A model generated the notes under the pieces. The model was given only the letters and a program-made list of their open reading frames with translations. It had not been told where the DNA came from and searched no databases. Below are positions 18,111 to 26,676 of a stretch of DNA of 56,641 nucleotides, in pieces. Both the position numbers and the translations under genes were made by a program. Every line of letters starts with the position of its first letter. The first letter of the stretch is position 1. The stretch comes from a virus, in the IMG/VR virus record IMGVR_UViG_3300044940_000530, positions 1 to 56,641 of that record; one strand, given 5' to 3'.

Positions 18111-18736
18111 CGGCCGAACCTCGGAAACCGCCACGCCGCCGTGTGCGCGTTGCGCTCGCTGCGCACCAGCGCGGAGCACTCGGCGACGGCGGAATTGAAG
18201 CTACGAAGGTTGAAGAGCGCCCTACCGGCATCCGTCCAGGGCTTCTCCGGCATCGCGTGAAGGCGAGCGCGCAACCCGAACAGGATCATCTCGTAGTGCG
18301 GCTCGATCTCCGCCGGAATCGCCGCCCCGGAAAGAACGTCGATGGACAGGACCAGCTTGACGCGAAAGGTCTGAACACCGGTCGGAATGGGGCTGACCGC
18401 GATTGTGCTTGCTGTCGGAAGCCCGACTCTACGAATCGGACCGCTATCCAGATCGTCGGATATCCCCAACGAAAGGAACTCGCCGTCGCGACCCTCCACC
18501 ACCATGCGCGCCCACAGAATCTCCGTAGCGATGACGCCTTCCGCGATCTCCAACTCGTAGAAGCGTTCGCCGGGAGTCGTGGTGATCGTTACGATGCCTT
18601 GCCACAACTTGGTGCGGCGGAGCGCGTCATACACCACCCAACGCAGGTTCCGCTCGACAAACGCAAGCTCGATGCCCGGCATCTCCGCCAGGACACTGGT
18701 GATGATGTTGTCGCGGAACGGGGCGGTATCGGTCAT
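18107..18736 (-). CDS. Head-tail adaptor protein (first ring below portal)
   Basis: 209 residues, ATG at 18736 overlapping the preceding gene's stop by four bases. It contains the helical-beta arrangement of podoviral adaptors: ERNLRWVVYDALRRTKLWQG near 28-47, and PAEIEPHYEMILFGLRARLH then AMPEKPW (about 140-165). The latter matches the 'eleP...l..GalarLyampgKPW' signature of P22 gp4/T7 gp11-like adaptors. C-terminal GR...RFGR is basic. It should bind the portal and start the short tail. Confidence 0.72.
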   Translation of the reverse strand: MTDTAPFRDNIITSVLAEMPGIELAFVERNLRWVVYDALRRTKLWQGIVTITTTPGERFYELEIAEGVIATEILWARMVVEGRDGEFLSLGISDDLDSGPIRRVGLPTASTIAVSPIPTGVQTFRVKLVLSIDVLSGAAIPAEIEPHYEMILFGLRARLHAMPEKPWTDAGRALFNLRSFNSAVAECSALVRSERNAHTAAWRFPRFGR

Positions 18737-19083
18737 TTCGGGTTGCCCCGCAGCGCCACACCATAAGCCGTGACCATCGTGATCGCCCGGCCATCCATGG
18801 TGAACTCGTCATCGCGCAGTTCGGCACGCCCGACGACATAGTTGATCAGAGGGACGAAATACTGCTCGGGCATCAACACCTGAGCGTTCATCGTGCCCGC
18901 CGTGTATTGCGGCAGTGGTTGGGCCAACGTTTCGATGAACAGATCGGGGCGCACACGGCGGGCCTCGCGTAGGCCTTCGGCCACCAGCCTCGCCAACTGG
19001 TCGTCGGTGTAGCGAAACGGCTGAACCTCGTCCTGAAGAAGAACCCTGGCCTGCGTAACCAGTTGTCTGACTGTGAAGGCCAT
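18733..19083 (-). CDS. Small adaptor protein (DUF6682-like)
   Basis: 116 residues. I chose ATG 19083, which has GGAGAG upstream and starts MAFTVRQLVTQARVLLQDEV; an upstream in-frame extension covers the capsid terminator hairpin and is not credible. The pattern 'ARvlLqDe...rYtdDqLarlvaeGLREarrvRPDlF' is the mark of a small phage adaptor/head-completion family that precedes the larger adaptor. It overlaps the next gene by four bases and is therefore probably translationally coupled to it. Confidence 0.7.
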   Translation of the reverse strand: MAFTVRQLVTQARVLLQDEVQPFRYTDDQLARLVAEGLREARRVRPDLFIETLAQPLPQYTAGTMNAQVLMPEQYFVPLINYVVGRAELRDDEFTMDGRAITMVTAYGVALRGNPK

Positions 19084-19127
19084 GATTCTCTCCCGCTCAC
19101 GCTCTATGGGTGAAAGAACCAGATGAA

Positions 19128-19162
19128 GGGGTGCCGGTCCATGCCCTAAAGACCAGCACCCC
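19128..19162 (-). terminator. Hairpin downstream of the major capsid gene
   Basis: GGGGTGCCGGTC (19128-19139) pairs with GACCAGCACCCC (19151-19162), 12 base pairs with one G-U pair on the minus strand and an 11-base loop. It lies 17 bases past the capsid stop on the transcript, in the only sizeable gap (96 bases) of this part of the late operon. A weakly T-rich stretch follows. It is best read as a leaky terminator or RNA-stability element that boosts capsid expression over tail genes. Confidence 0.6.
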
Positions 19163-19179
19163 CCCATGCCGTCAGCCGA

Positions 19180-20160
19180 TCAGGCGGGGTTGCCCGCGTT
19201 CGGATCAGGACGGGCATACAACTGCGCGTAGGCGGTCGGGTCGATGACCTGACGGCCATAGACCTGAAGCCCGCGCAGAAGATCGGAGAAGGACCGCTCG
19301 GAGCGAATCTTCTCCATGTTGGTCATCTGGCTGGCGAACGTCACCGCGTTCTTGTGGCCAGCGTAGATGTAAGTCGCGCCATCGGTGTTGTTGCCCTCGA
19401 TCCCATCGGTAGTCGAGGTGGGGAGCAGATTCGACGTGTAGAGAGTGAATCGGTCGATGGTGCCAAGACGGCCGTTGCGGGCAACGGAAGTCGAATCGCC
19501 GGTGAGCGAAGCGTCACGAAGGTCCGACCGCTTGAGCAACGACGCCATCCATGCGGGCATGACGATCCAACGCCCCGTCTCCGGGATGTTCTGCTCGTCC
19601 AAGACCTGACCAAGAAGAATGATGAAGTCCATCACGTTCGTGCGCGTGATGACGACGGGGGTGCCAGCGACGCCGAGGTTGATGTTCTGCGAGATTCGCC
19701 CGGCACCCGTCCCGCGATTGCGAGCCGCAGACCGGTTGACGAGGAACTGAAGAACATCGGTATCGATGGAGATTTTCATCTGCTCGGAGGCGTCCTCCGT
19801 CCAGATGTTCATCAAGTTCACATCGGCCTGATGCGCCAGCACATCATCGACGGCGACGTGGAAGTAGCGGCCCTGGTCGATGGCCATTTCGATGATGGCG
19901 GCACCGGGGCGCTCGATGATCAGGTCCTGATTCGCTTGGTAGGGGCGAATCGTGATCGTCGGGCGGACGCGCATCTTCACGCGGTCGCCCTGGTTCCGAA
20001 TCTCGCCCTCGTATTGTGTGTTCGCGATAGCCGCGAGCACCGTCGCGTCGTAGAACTTCTCGATCAGCTTCGTGGACCAGATTTCCGGGATGAACGTCCC
20101 GGAATAGGCGGGCGACGGATTGGGACCGGCCCACGGAGTTGCTGAGACAGGAAACGACAT
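19180..20160 (-). CDS. Major capsid protein
   Basis: 326 residues, ATG at 20160 with a strong AGGAGG eight bases upstream. It follows a scaffold gene and precedes adaptors, the usual place. Sequence features match HK97-fold podoviral capsids: FIPEIWSTKLIEKFYDATVL near the N-terminus, IEMAIDQGRYFHVAVDDVLA, and ENIPETGRWIVMPAWMASLL-like text in the peripheral domain (NIPETGRWIVMPAWMASLLK). C-terminal DLLRGLQVYGRQVIDPTAYA is the P-domain strand region. No protease gene was seen, so maturation cleavage is not expected or uses another protein. Confidence 0.85.
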   Translation of the reverse strand: MSFPVSATPWAGPNPSPAYSGTFIPEIWSTKLIEKFYDATVLAAIANTQYEGEIRNQGDRVKMRVRPTITIRPYQANQDLIIERPGAAIIEMAIDQGRYFHVAVDDVLAHQADVNLMNIWTEDASEQMKISIDTDVLQFLVNRSAARNRGTGAGRISQNINLGVAGTPVVITRTNVMDFIILLGQVLDEQNIPETGRWIVMPAWMASLLKRSDLRDASLTGDSTSVARNGRLGTIDRFTLYTSNLLPTSTTDGIEGNNTDGATYIYAGHKNAVTFASQMTNMEKIRSERSFSDLLRGLQVYGRQVIDPTAYAQLYARPDPNAGNPA

Positions 20161-20217
20161 CGTGCTTGCCTCCTAAGCGATGGACGACCGCAACGATGGT
20201 GCTCCCACGTTCAGCGG

Positions 20218-21420
20218 TCAGTTGGGGGATACACGGCCTTCACGCTGCGCAGCGGCAATATCGGCTTCGATGGCGCTGCGCTGTTCCCTGGACCCACGGA
20301 ACGAGCCGTTGGACAGGGAACGGTAGAACGCCTTGATTTCGGTGACGGACCATTGCTTCCGCTGGTTCCCGCTGGAAGCGGGAGACGGCGCAGCGCGGGA
20401 AGCGGGCGGCGCAGCGAAGGCTTCGAGTCCGGAGGCAGATTGCGAATCCGGGGCGGTGCGCGCCGTGCCCGTATCCGCCGTCTGCGCCGAAGAGTCGGAA
20501 CCCCGCGACCCCGAAGCGTTCCGATGGTTCAGATACGCTTTGAAGAACGCTGCGGTGCGTTCAACATCAAGAACCGATGTTGCGTTGTCAAGAGCTTCCT
20601 GCCGAACACGCCCAAGAAAAGGGTCATATTCCTGCAACCACGCATGGAATCCGGGGTCGGTATCGAGCGCCTTGGCCTCCGGGACCACCGAAAGAAGGTC
20701 CGCGAAGAACCGCCGCTTGCGATTGATCGACGTATCCTGAATGAGCGATTCGACAACCGAAGTCAAATCGGCGATTCGCTTTTCGTATGGTGCCAACGCG
20801 ACAGCCACGTAATCCTTGACGAGCGGCATGGTCTTGCGCGCGGCCGCAAGAAGAAGATCAGCGCCGAACAACGACTCCTCTTCTTCGGTGACAGGCTCAA
20901 TATTGAACCGCGCCTGCGCCTGCGCGTGCTCAAGTTCTTGCAACTTCTGTTCGAGCGCCTTCCTGGCGGCTTCCTCCGCCTTGCGCTGCTCGCGCTCGCG
21001 CGGAAGCTCCGCCTCGAACCTCCCCCTCCATGTGCGGCTTTCCTGCTCGGCACGGGCGAGCCGCTCGCGGAGTTCGGCGATCTCGGCCGACAGGTCGGGC
21101 GCAACCGGTTGAGACGTGGGCGGCTGAATCGTTTCAACCTGCGCCGCCGGGGGTGGCTGGTTCTGGCCGGGAGCAACGACCTCCGGAGGCTGCTGCGGGA
21201 TGTCCGGGGTGGCCTGCGGAAAATCGGCAGGCGGCGTCTCCGACACCACCATCTCGACGGCCGGGCGCGCCTGCGCGGGGGCCTGCGCGGGGGCTTGCGC
21301 GGGGGCTTGCGCGGGGGCTTGCTTGGCCTTCTGCGCCTCCGCAGCAATCGCCGCCATCATGGCATCCGCCCTACGGCTCGCCTCGCGGATAGCCGTGGGC
21401 GTGGTGTCGATATCGGACAT
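20218..21420 (-). CDS. Capsid scaffolding protein
   Basis: 400 residues, ATG at 21420 after GGAGA. Acidic, Gln/Ala/Pro-rich, with a tandem PAQA tract (about residues 35-52, plus strand 21270-21325), a coiled coil (about 112-165, LRERLARAEQESRTWRGRFE), and a basic C-terminus with WSVTEIKAFYRSLSNGSFRG, the helix-turn-helix-like tail that many phage scaffolds use to bind the coat. Position just before the capsid gene supports the role. The protein is expected to leave the procapsid. Confidence 0.75.
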   Translation of the reverse strand: MSDIDTTPTAIREASRRADAMMAAIAAEAQKAKQAPAQAPAQAPAQAPAQARPAVEMVVSETPPADFPQATPDIPQQPPEVVAPGQNQPPPAAQVETIQPPTSQPVAPDLSAEIAELRERLARAEQESRTWRGRFEAELPREREQRKAEEAARKALEQKLQELEHAQAQARFNIEPVTEEEESLFGADLLLAAARKTMPLVKDYVAVALAPYEKRIADLTSVVESLIQDTSINRKRRFFADLLSVVPEAKALDTDPGFHAWLQEYDPFLGRVRQEALDNATSVLDVERTAAFFKAYLNHRNASGSRGSDSSAQTADTGTARTAPDSQSASGLEAFAAPPASRAAPSPASSGNQRKQWSVTEIKAFYRSLSNGSFRGSREQRSAIEADIAAAQREGRVSPN

Positions 21421-21443
21421 ACAACATCTCCGTCAGTTAGGAT

Positions 21444-21722
21444 TCAGGACTCCTTACGCGGCAAGTTCGATGCCCGCGCGGCCTCCATGGTGCTCTCGGC
21501 GTTCTCGATGCGATTGATCAGCACGCGGTAAGCATAAGCGATTCCCTGTAACTTATGAATCGTATTCTGGTCCGCCCCCAAAAGCGCGGTGATCGCAGAC
21601 GATTCGAGCTTGCGAAGCTCGGACAGGAACCCGTCGAACGCTCCCCCCGCGAACCGCTTCACGTCCAGAACAGCCAGTTCGAGTCCGTAGGCGAGCGCTA
21701 CCGGGTTCCTATCCTTGCTCAT
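21444..21722 (-). CDS. Small hypothetical head-region protein
   Basis: 92 residues, ATG at 21722, six bases after the stop of the small basic protein. Mostly helical (LSELRKLESSAITALLGADQ, IAYAYRVLINRIENAESTME), no transmembrane segment or metal motif. Comparable small helical proteins lie between portal and scaffold in many podoviruses. Function unknown; a head-assembly role is suggested by place only. Confidence 0.6.
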   Translation of the reverse strand: MSKDRNPVALAYGLELAVLDVKRFAGGAFDGFLSELRKLESSAITALLGADQNTIHKLQGIAYAYRVLINRIENAESTMEAARASNLPRKES

Positions 21723-21728
21723 CGGAAA

Positions 21729-21896
21729 TCACATCTTCTTCGGCATCTTCTTCTGCGGGTTCATCCCGCCGCTGGCGTTCCCGGCAACGACGCCGCTCTT
21801 GCCAGCCCGAACCTCGGGCACGCCGGACGCAGGCTTCGCCTTGCCCTTGCCGCCCATCATCTTCATCTTCATCTTCATTCCACCGTAGCCCTTCAT
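21729..21896 (-). CDS. Small Lys/Met/Gly-rich basic protein
   Basis: 55 residues (ATG 21896, stop at 21729): MKGYGGMKMKMKMMGGKGKA, then a Val/Gly-rich middle and NPQKKMPKKM at the end. Another minus-strand frame here is longer but gives an implausible Glu/Arg-rich product. The spacing (six bases to the next start, 22 bases after the portal stop) suits an operon member. Similar tiny Lys/Gly/Met-rich proteins occur after portal genes in other phages; function unknown, possibly DNA-condensing. Confidence 0.65.
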   Translation of the reverse strand: MKGYGGMKMKMKMMGGKGKAKPASGVPEVRAGKSGVVAGNASGGMNPQKKMPKKM

Positions 21897-21918
21897 CGCG
21901 CACTCCTGTTCGCGTGGA

Positions 21919-24306
21919 TCACATGCCGGAGACCTGCTGTTGCAGATTCACGCGCGGCCCCCTGTCGCGTGGACCTGTTCCTTCGCCGCCCATCTGCGTC
22001 CCTTGGGCGATCCTGGCGGCTTCCTCGGGAGCTTCGGCGGGAATGTCCTCGGGTGCGCCGGGTGCGCCGGGTGCGCCGGGTGCGCCGGGTGCGCCGGGTG
22101 CGCCGGGTGCGCCGGGTGCGCCGGGTGCGCCGGGTGCGCCGAAAGCGGCCTGACTGCGAGCCGCTTCGTCGCGGGCACGAAGCTCCTCGTCGGACGGCAC
22201 GATCTCATGGTCCCCAAGCCCGACATGCTCCATGACCTTCCGCAACACGGCACCACGGCCGCGCAGACCCATGATCGAAACATCCAGCGGATTCGCAGTA
22301 GCCTGAAGAATCTCGACCTGCCGCTGGCGCTCCGTCTCCTTCTGAATCGCGACGTTGACCCCGCGCACCTCGATTGTCTCGTCCCCGCGCAAGGTCTTGC
22401 CCTTGTCGGTCAGCATCAGCATGTCGTAGAGCGCCGTCAGCACAGGCTCGATGATGTCGCTGTCGATATTGGCGGCGACGGTTTGAAGAATCTTGGTGGC
22501 GTTGCCCATGAGCATCGCCAGACCCGACGCGGTGCGTCCGGCACCGCCCAGACGCTCCGAACCTGTGATGTAGCGAGGAATCGCAGACAGTTCGTCGGCG
22601 ATCTGCGTGAACTTCTCGTAGACCCCGAGCAGCACTTGGGCGTTCGAGTTGGGCTGGAAGAAGTCCACAGGCGGCGGCTCGCTCGCTCGCGGCGGGCGTG
22701 TCGGGTCCGCACGCACGCGCCAGCGTTTCCAAGGATAGAGCGAATCCGCATCCTCGATGGCCGCAAGCCGGTCGATGTCCACGACAACCTGCGGCCCGGA
22801 CGACATGGAGAGGTTGTTGACAAGCGCACGCAACGCCGCGTTGGCCACATCCTGCACATCGCTGAGGATGTCGGGCAGCGCGTTGCCCAACACCGTCCCC
22901 GGTGCCTTCTCGAAGCTCGTAATATAATAAGGATGCCGCTTGCGCGGGGACGGCAGCATCTGCACCTTGATCACGTAGCGCCCGACCATCCAGACCTGCA
23001 CCGCATAGTCGGTATCGGGATCGGGAACCTGCTTCCTGGACATGCCGTAATCCAGAAGCATCGACCCCTGCACGGACCCCGTGAACTCAAGCATGTCGAT
23101 CACGCCTGATTCGTTGTGCGTGGGGTTCTCGCGGCTTTCGAGATCGGCCTGTTCCTGATCCACCCCAAGGGCGATCTCGGTGTAACCGGTCCGCCCGTAA
23201 TCCCTGAGCACGCTGCGCAGCGCGTCCTCGTTGTATCCCGGAACGCCGATCAAGGCGTTGAGATCGGCACGGGTGAGGCGGGACCGCTCGATGATGTTGG
23301 CCTGCGCGATATCGCTCACCCCCGGCGTCCACCAGAGATCGAACGGCGACACGCGCTGCCAGAACATCTTGGGCTTGAACGTCGATTCGACGGTCTTGTT
23401 GCCCGGCGGCCCGACCCACGACACAACCAGGGTGTTGCGCACCACAGGCCCCTTGATACACGCGAACGGAAACAGCGGCAGATCGGTGAGGAACTCCGCC
23501 AGCGCCCTGTAGAACCCACCCTCCACCAGAATGTCATCGAGCCGGGCCTGCGCACGGGCCGCCTCGTCGGCGGCGGCGCGTTTCTGCGCACGCTCCGCCT
23601 CCATCACAAGCTGCCGCCTGCGGCTGGCGATCTCCTCTTCGGCGGGGGGCGACCCCGCGAGCGCGGCGGACGCCGATTCCGCAACAATCAACGAATCAAT
23701 GTTCGCGATGATATCATCCGGCATCGTCGGGTGCGGGGTCGGCAGCAGCGCCCACGGACGCTGCGCGTTGAGATAGATGTCGCGCAGCAACGCGGTCGCG
23801 CCGCGACACTTGACGGCGACGAGGCGGGCGAAGATTTCGGAGCCGCCGAACTCGCGGATTTCGGCAAGCGTGCGGGAATCATACTGACCATTGAACATCC
23901 GCAAGGCATTGATAAGACGGTCGTTCCACCCGGTAGCTGATTCCCTGTGGCGCTTCATCATCTCGAACTGCGAACGCACATACGCCGCCAGATTCGATTC
24001 CGTCTCTTCATTCAGCGACAGTTCAGGAATCACATTCGGCGCAGCGGCGTCGCGCGTCGTCTCGGCGGGCGTGGCGATTCGCAGCAACCCTCCCCGGTCG
24101 GACGGCCCCATGACCGGCTGCGCACCGCCACCCTGCGGACCGGGGGGAACCGCTCCGGCGGAAAACGCAGGCATCGCGGAAGGAACGGAAGGGACGGGGG
24201 GAATGGAAGGGACGGGGGGGATGGAGGGAACGGAAGAAACGGGCGCTGGCCCGCCCACCCCAGGAATCGCTCCTCGCTGACCGGGAAACAGGACAGGCTC
24301 GACCAC
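21919..24306 (-). CDS. Portal protein
   Basis: About 795 residues from a GTG at 24306, chosen because AGGAG is seven bases upstream; the longer frame would overlap the divergent terminase gene. A Pro/Ser-rich N-terminus contains VPSIPPVPSIPPVPS repeats (24181-24240). The core has SQFEMMKRHRESATGWNDRL, MPDDIIANIDSLI, SPFDLWWTPGVSDIAQANII, 'VGRYVIKVQMLPSPRKRHPY' and ITGSERLGGAGRTASGLAML, the recognisable portal region of P22/N4-like podoviruses. The C-terminus carries about nine GAP triplets (plus strand 22056-22140). It forms the dodecameric DNA channel. Confidence 0.85.
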   Translation of the reverse strand: MVEPVLFPGQRGAIPGVGGPAPVSSVPSIPPVPSIPPVPSVPSAMPAFSAGAVPPGPQGGGAQPVMGPSDRGGLLRIATPAETTRDAAAPNVIPELSLNEETESNLAAYVRSQFEMMKRHRESATGWNDRLINALRMFNGQYDSRTLAEIREFGGSEIFARLVAVKCRGATALLRDIYLNAQRPWALLPTPHPTMPDDIIANIDSLIVAESASAALAGSPPAEEEIASRRRQLVMEAERAQKRAAADEAARAQARLDDILVEGGFYRALAEFLTDLPLFPFACIKGPVVRNTLVVSWVGPPGNKTVESTFKPKMFWQRVSPFDLWWTPGVSDIAQANIIERSRLTRADLNALIGVPGYNEDALRSVLRDYGRTGYTEIALGVDQEQADLESRENPTHNESGVIDMLEFTGSVQGSMLLDYGMSRKQVPDPDTDYAVQVWMVGRYVIKVQMLPSPRKRHPYYITSFEKAPGTVLGNALPDILSDVQDVANAALRALVNNLSMSSGPQVVVDIDRLAAIEDADSLYPWKRWRVRADPTRPPRASEPPPVDFFQPNSNAQVLLGVYEKFTQIADELSAIPRYITGSERLGGAGRTASGLAMLMGNATKILQTVAANIDSDIIEPVLTALYDMLMLTDKGKTLRGDETIEVRGVNVAIQKETERQRQVEILQATANPLDVSIMGLRGRGAVLRKVMEHVGLGDHEIVPSDEELRARDEAARSQAAFGAPGAPGAPGAPGAPGAPGAPGAPGAPGAPEDIPAEAPEEAARIAQGTQMGGEGTGPRDRGPRVNLQQQVSGM

Positions 24307-24358
24307 GACGCTTCTCCTAGGGTAAGGCTTACGCTCCCGATCCGTCAGAGGCACCGCG
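24307..24358. promoter_or_regulatory. Divergent intergenic region between portal and terminase
   Basis: These 52 bases separate the leftward portal start (GTG 24306, site AGGAG) and the rightward terminase start (ATG 24359, site AGAGG). No convincing -35/-10 pair was found on either strand, so the promoters may lie inside the flanking genes or be of phage-specific type. It is the switch point where the two transcription directions meet. Confidence 0.45.
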
Positions 24359-25099
24359 ATGCCCCCAACGAACCCATTCCCCGCCGTGTATACCCCAAAG
24401 ACAACCGATGGGGAACGAGAACCCACGGACCTCAAGGGGTTGGGGTCGGGCGTGCTCGATCCGTCCCTGAACGGACTGGCGCGGGAAATCGCGCAGGACA
24501 TACGCCCGCTGGAAGAGATTCTGCTGGATCACGGATTCTCGGGACTGGGCGATCCCCGATGGACGGCGATCAGCGAATCCCCCGCGTTCGGTGCGATTCT
24601 CGCGCAATCGATTGAGGAATGGAACTCGGCGAAGACCACACCGCAGCGAATCCGCATGAAGGCCGCCGCAATCGTGGAACAGTCCCTCCCGGCGGTGTTC
24701 TCGATCATCAACGACACGACGGAGAAGGCAGCGGACCGCATCCGCATGCTGGAAGTGATCGGACGCTTCGCCGGTGTCGAAACGGAAGCGAAGACCGCGC
24801 ATTCGGGGGGCGGGTTCTCGGTGTCGATCAACATCGCTCCCGGCAACGGCACCCCGGCAATGCAGGTGCGTGTGGTGGGCGGCGACGAAACATCCCCCGA
24901 TGGGCCTACGCTCGAAACGACCGCCGATGGGCCGACGCTCGAAACGACCGCCGATTCGACGGACCTTTCCGAATCGGCACGGCTGGCCACCGCTTCCGCC
25001 ATCCATGCCTCGGTGGAGCGCGCCCTCCAACGCGCGCTGCGCGAGGGACGCGAACCCACCGAAGAGGAACGAATCATGGACAGCGAGCACGGCCTATGA
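24359..25099 (+). CDS. Terminase small subunit-like protein
   Basis: 246 residues, ATG at 24359 with AGAGG upstream, ending in an ATGA overlap with the large terminase. The middle is helical (ILAQSIEEWNSAKTTPQRIR then KAAAIVEQSLPAVFSIINDT), a pattern often found in the gene directly before TerL in marine podoviruses. No clear helix-turn-helix. A perfect nine-residue duplication (GPTLETTAD, twice, plus strand 24901-24957) sits before the helical C-terminus. Assignment rests mostly on position. Confidence 0.55.
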   Translation: MPPTNPFPAVYTPKTTDGEREPTDLKGLGSGVLDPSLNGLAREIAQDIRPLEEILLDHGFSGLGDPRWTAISESPAFGAILAQSIEEWNSAKTTPQRIRMKAAAIVEQSLPAVFSIINDTTEKAADRIRMLEVIGRFAGVETEAKTAHSGGGFSVSINIAPGNGTPAMQVRVVGGDETSPDGPTLETTADGPTLETTADSTDLSESARLATASAIHASVERALQRALREGREPTEEERIMDSEHGL

Positions 25100-26553
25100 A
25101 CGCCCCGTTCGCACCCCCCACGCCCCAGACCATCTCGCTCAAGGGCGTCACATACGACGCCCCTCCCACCATCAGCCGGTTCATGCTCGATTCGTCGTTC
25201 GTGCGGCTGGTGCTCGGCCCCGTGGGTTCGGGCAAGACGACGGGCATGATCTTCGAGCTTCTCCGGCGCGCGAGCATGCAGGCTCCGGGCGCGGACGGGC
25301 TGCGCAGGACGCGCTTCGCGATTGTGCGCAACACGCTGTCGCAGATGCGGCAGACGGTGCTGCGCGACATCGAAACATGGCTCGGTCCGATCATCCACTA
25401 CAAGACCAGCGAGAACGTGATCTTCATCGAAGCAGGCGATATCCGCTCGGAATGGTTCATGATCCCCCTCGAAGACCCCGTGGACCAGAAGCGCCTGCTC
25501 TCGATGCAACTCACGGGAGTGATGATCAACGAGTTCATCGAAATCGACCTCGGCTTGGTGGACGCGATGCTCGGACGACTGGGGCGCTACCCCCGCATGG
25601 CGGACGGCGGCCCGACATGGTTCGGCCTGATCGGCGACTCCAACTTCCCCAACCAAGGCTCGCCGTGGCATCTGGCCTTGGAAGTGAACCGTCCCCCGGA
25701 CTGGAAGGTGTTCAAGCAACCGGGCGGCCTCAATCCGGCAGCGGAGAACCTCAAGAATCTCGTCGGAGGACGGGAATACTACGAACGCCTCGCCCGTCAG
25801 CAGAGTCCCTCATGGGCCAAGCGGTATGTGCATGCGGAATACGGCGACGACCTCGAAGGCACGCTCGTCTTCGCGGGATCGTTCAACTACGGATTCCACA
25901 CAACCACCGAATCCATCGAACCGATCCCCATGGCACCGGTCATCGTCGGACAGGATTTCGGGCGCTGGCCGTGTGCGGTGCTGACGCAGATGGACCGGCA
26001 GACGAACAGGGTGCTCGTGCTCGAAGAGATCATCGCAAAGGACATGGCGCTGGAACGGCACCTGAACGAGAACCTCATCCCGGTCATGGGCAGTTCCCGC
26101 TACCTCAGCAACCCGTTCGTCATCGTCGGCGATCCGGCAGGCGACCAACGCAACACACTCTATGAAATGACCAGTTTCGACATGCTCCGCAACAGAGGGC
26201 TGATCGCCGTGCCCGCGCCGACCAACGACATCGAAGCCCGGCTGATGGCGGTGACGCATCTTCTGCTGCAACAACGCGCGGGCGGACCCGCGATTCTCAT
26301 CGACGCCAACCGCTGTCCGACGCTGATCCAGGCGATGCGCAGCATGTATAAGTTCAAGAAGACGAGGCAGGGAACGACGAACGCCACGCCCGAGAAGACG
26401 AATCCGTGGTCCGACATCATGGACGCGCTGCAATACGCCTGCCTCGCGCACTCGGGCGGTTTCCAGAACGTCCTCAACGTGCATGTGAACCGCCAGCGCG
26501 GCACGAGGACGGGGATCAAGCCCATGATCATGCCCGTTCGCGGCTGGACGTGA
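25096..26553 (+). CDS. terL: Terminase large subunit
   Basis: 485 residues; ATG 25096 overlaps the small subunit stop (ATGA). Walker A is GPVGSGKTT (41-49), with a Walker B-like GVMINE (Asn145-Glu146, Asn in place of the usual Asp, as in some podoviral terminases). The RNase H-fold nuclease acidic residues are visible at GQDFG (Asp287), VGDPAGD (Asp346) and Asp443 in DIMDALQY. It cuts and pumps DNA into procapsids through the portal. Packaging strategy (headful or cos) cannot be told from sequence alone; the circular assembly favours headful. Confidence 0.93.
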   Translation: MNAPFAPPTPQTISLKGVTYDAPPTISRFMLDSSFVRLVLGPVGSGKTTGMIFELLRRASMQAPGADGLRRTRFAIVRNTLSQMRQTVLRDIETWLGPIIHYKTSENVIFIEAGDIRSEWFMIPLEDPVDQKRLLSMQLTGVMINEFIEIDLGLVDAMLGRLGRYPRMADGGPTWFGLIGDSNFPNQGSPWHLALEVNRPPDWKVFKQPGGLNPAAENLKNLVGGREYYERLARQQSPSWAKRYVHAEYGDDLEGTLVFAGSFNYGFHTTTESIEPIPMAPVIVGQDFGRWPCAVLTQMDRQTNRVLVLEEIIAKDMALERHLNENLIPVMGSSRYLSNPFVIVGDPAGDQRNTLYEMTSFDMLRNRGLIAVPAPTNDIEARLMAVTHLLLQQRAGGPAILIDANRCPTLIQAMRSMYKFKKTRQGTTNATPEKTNPWSDIMDALQYACLAHSGGFQNVLNVHVNRQRGTRTGIKPMIMPVRGWT

Positions 26554-26581
26554 ACGGCTGGACATGATGGGGACATAAAAA

Positions 26582-26609
26582 GGGCTGCGACCCTTTCGAG
26601 TCGCAGCCC
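26582..26609 (-). terminator. Rho-independent terminator for the leftward HTH gene
   Basis: A perfect 10-bp stem, GGGCTGCGAC (26582-26591) with GTCGCAGCCC (26600-26609), has an 8-base loop. On the minus strand it is followed at once by TTTTTATG, so it ends leftward transcription from the gene at 26677-27294. It lies between that gene and the convergent terminase gene and may stop readthrough in both directions. Confidence 0.8.
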
Positions 26610-26676
26610 AAGGTGCCACCAAACGAGTAAGGAAGAGAACCGACACGCCTGCGAGGCAGGCCATGACGGGAAAGAA

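Noticed and set aside
21709-21903. 64-residue Glu/Asp/Arg-rich minus-strand frame
   Set aside because: The overlapping 55-residue frame (21729-21896) has a sensible product, spacing and relatives.
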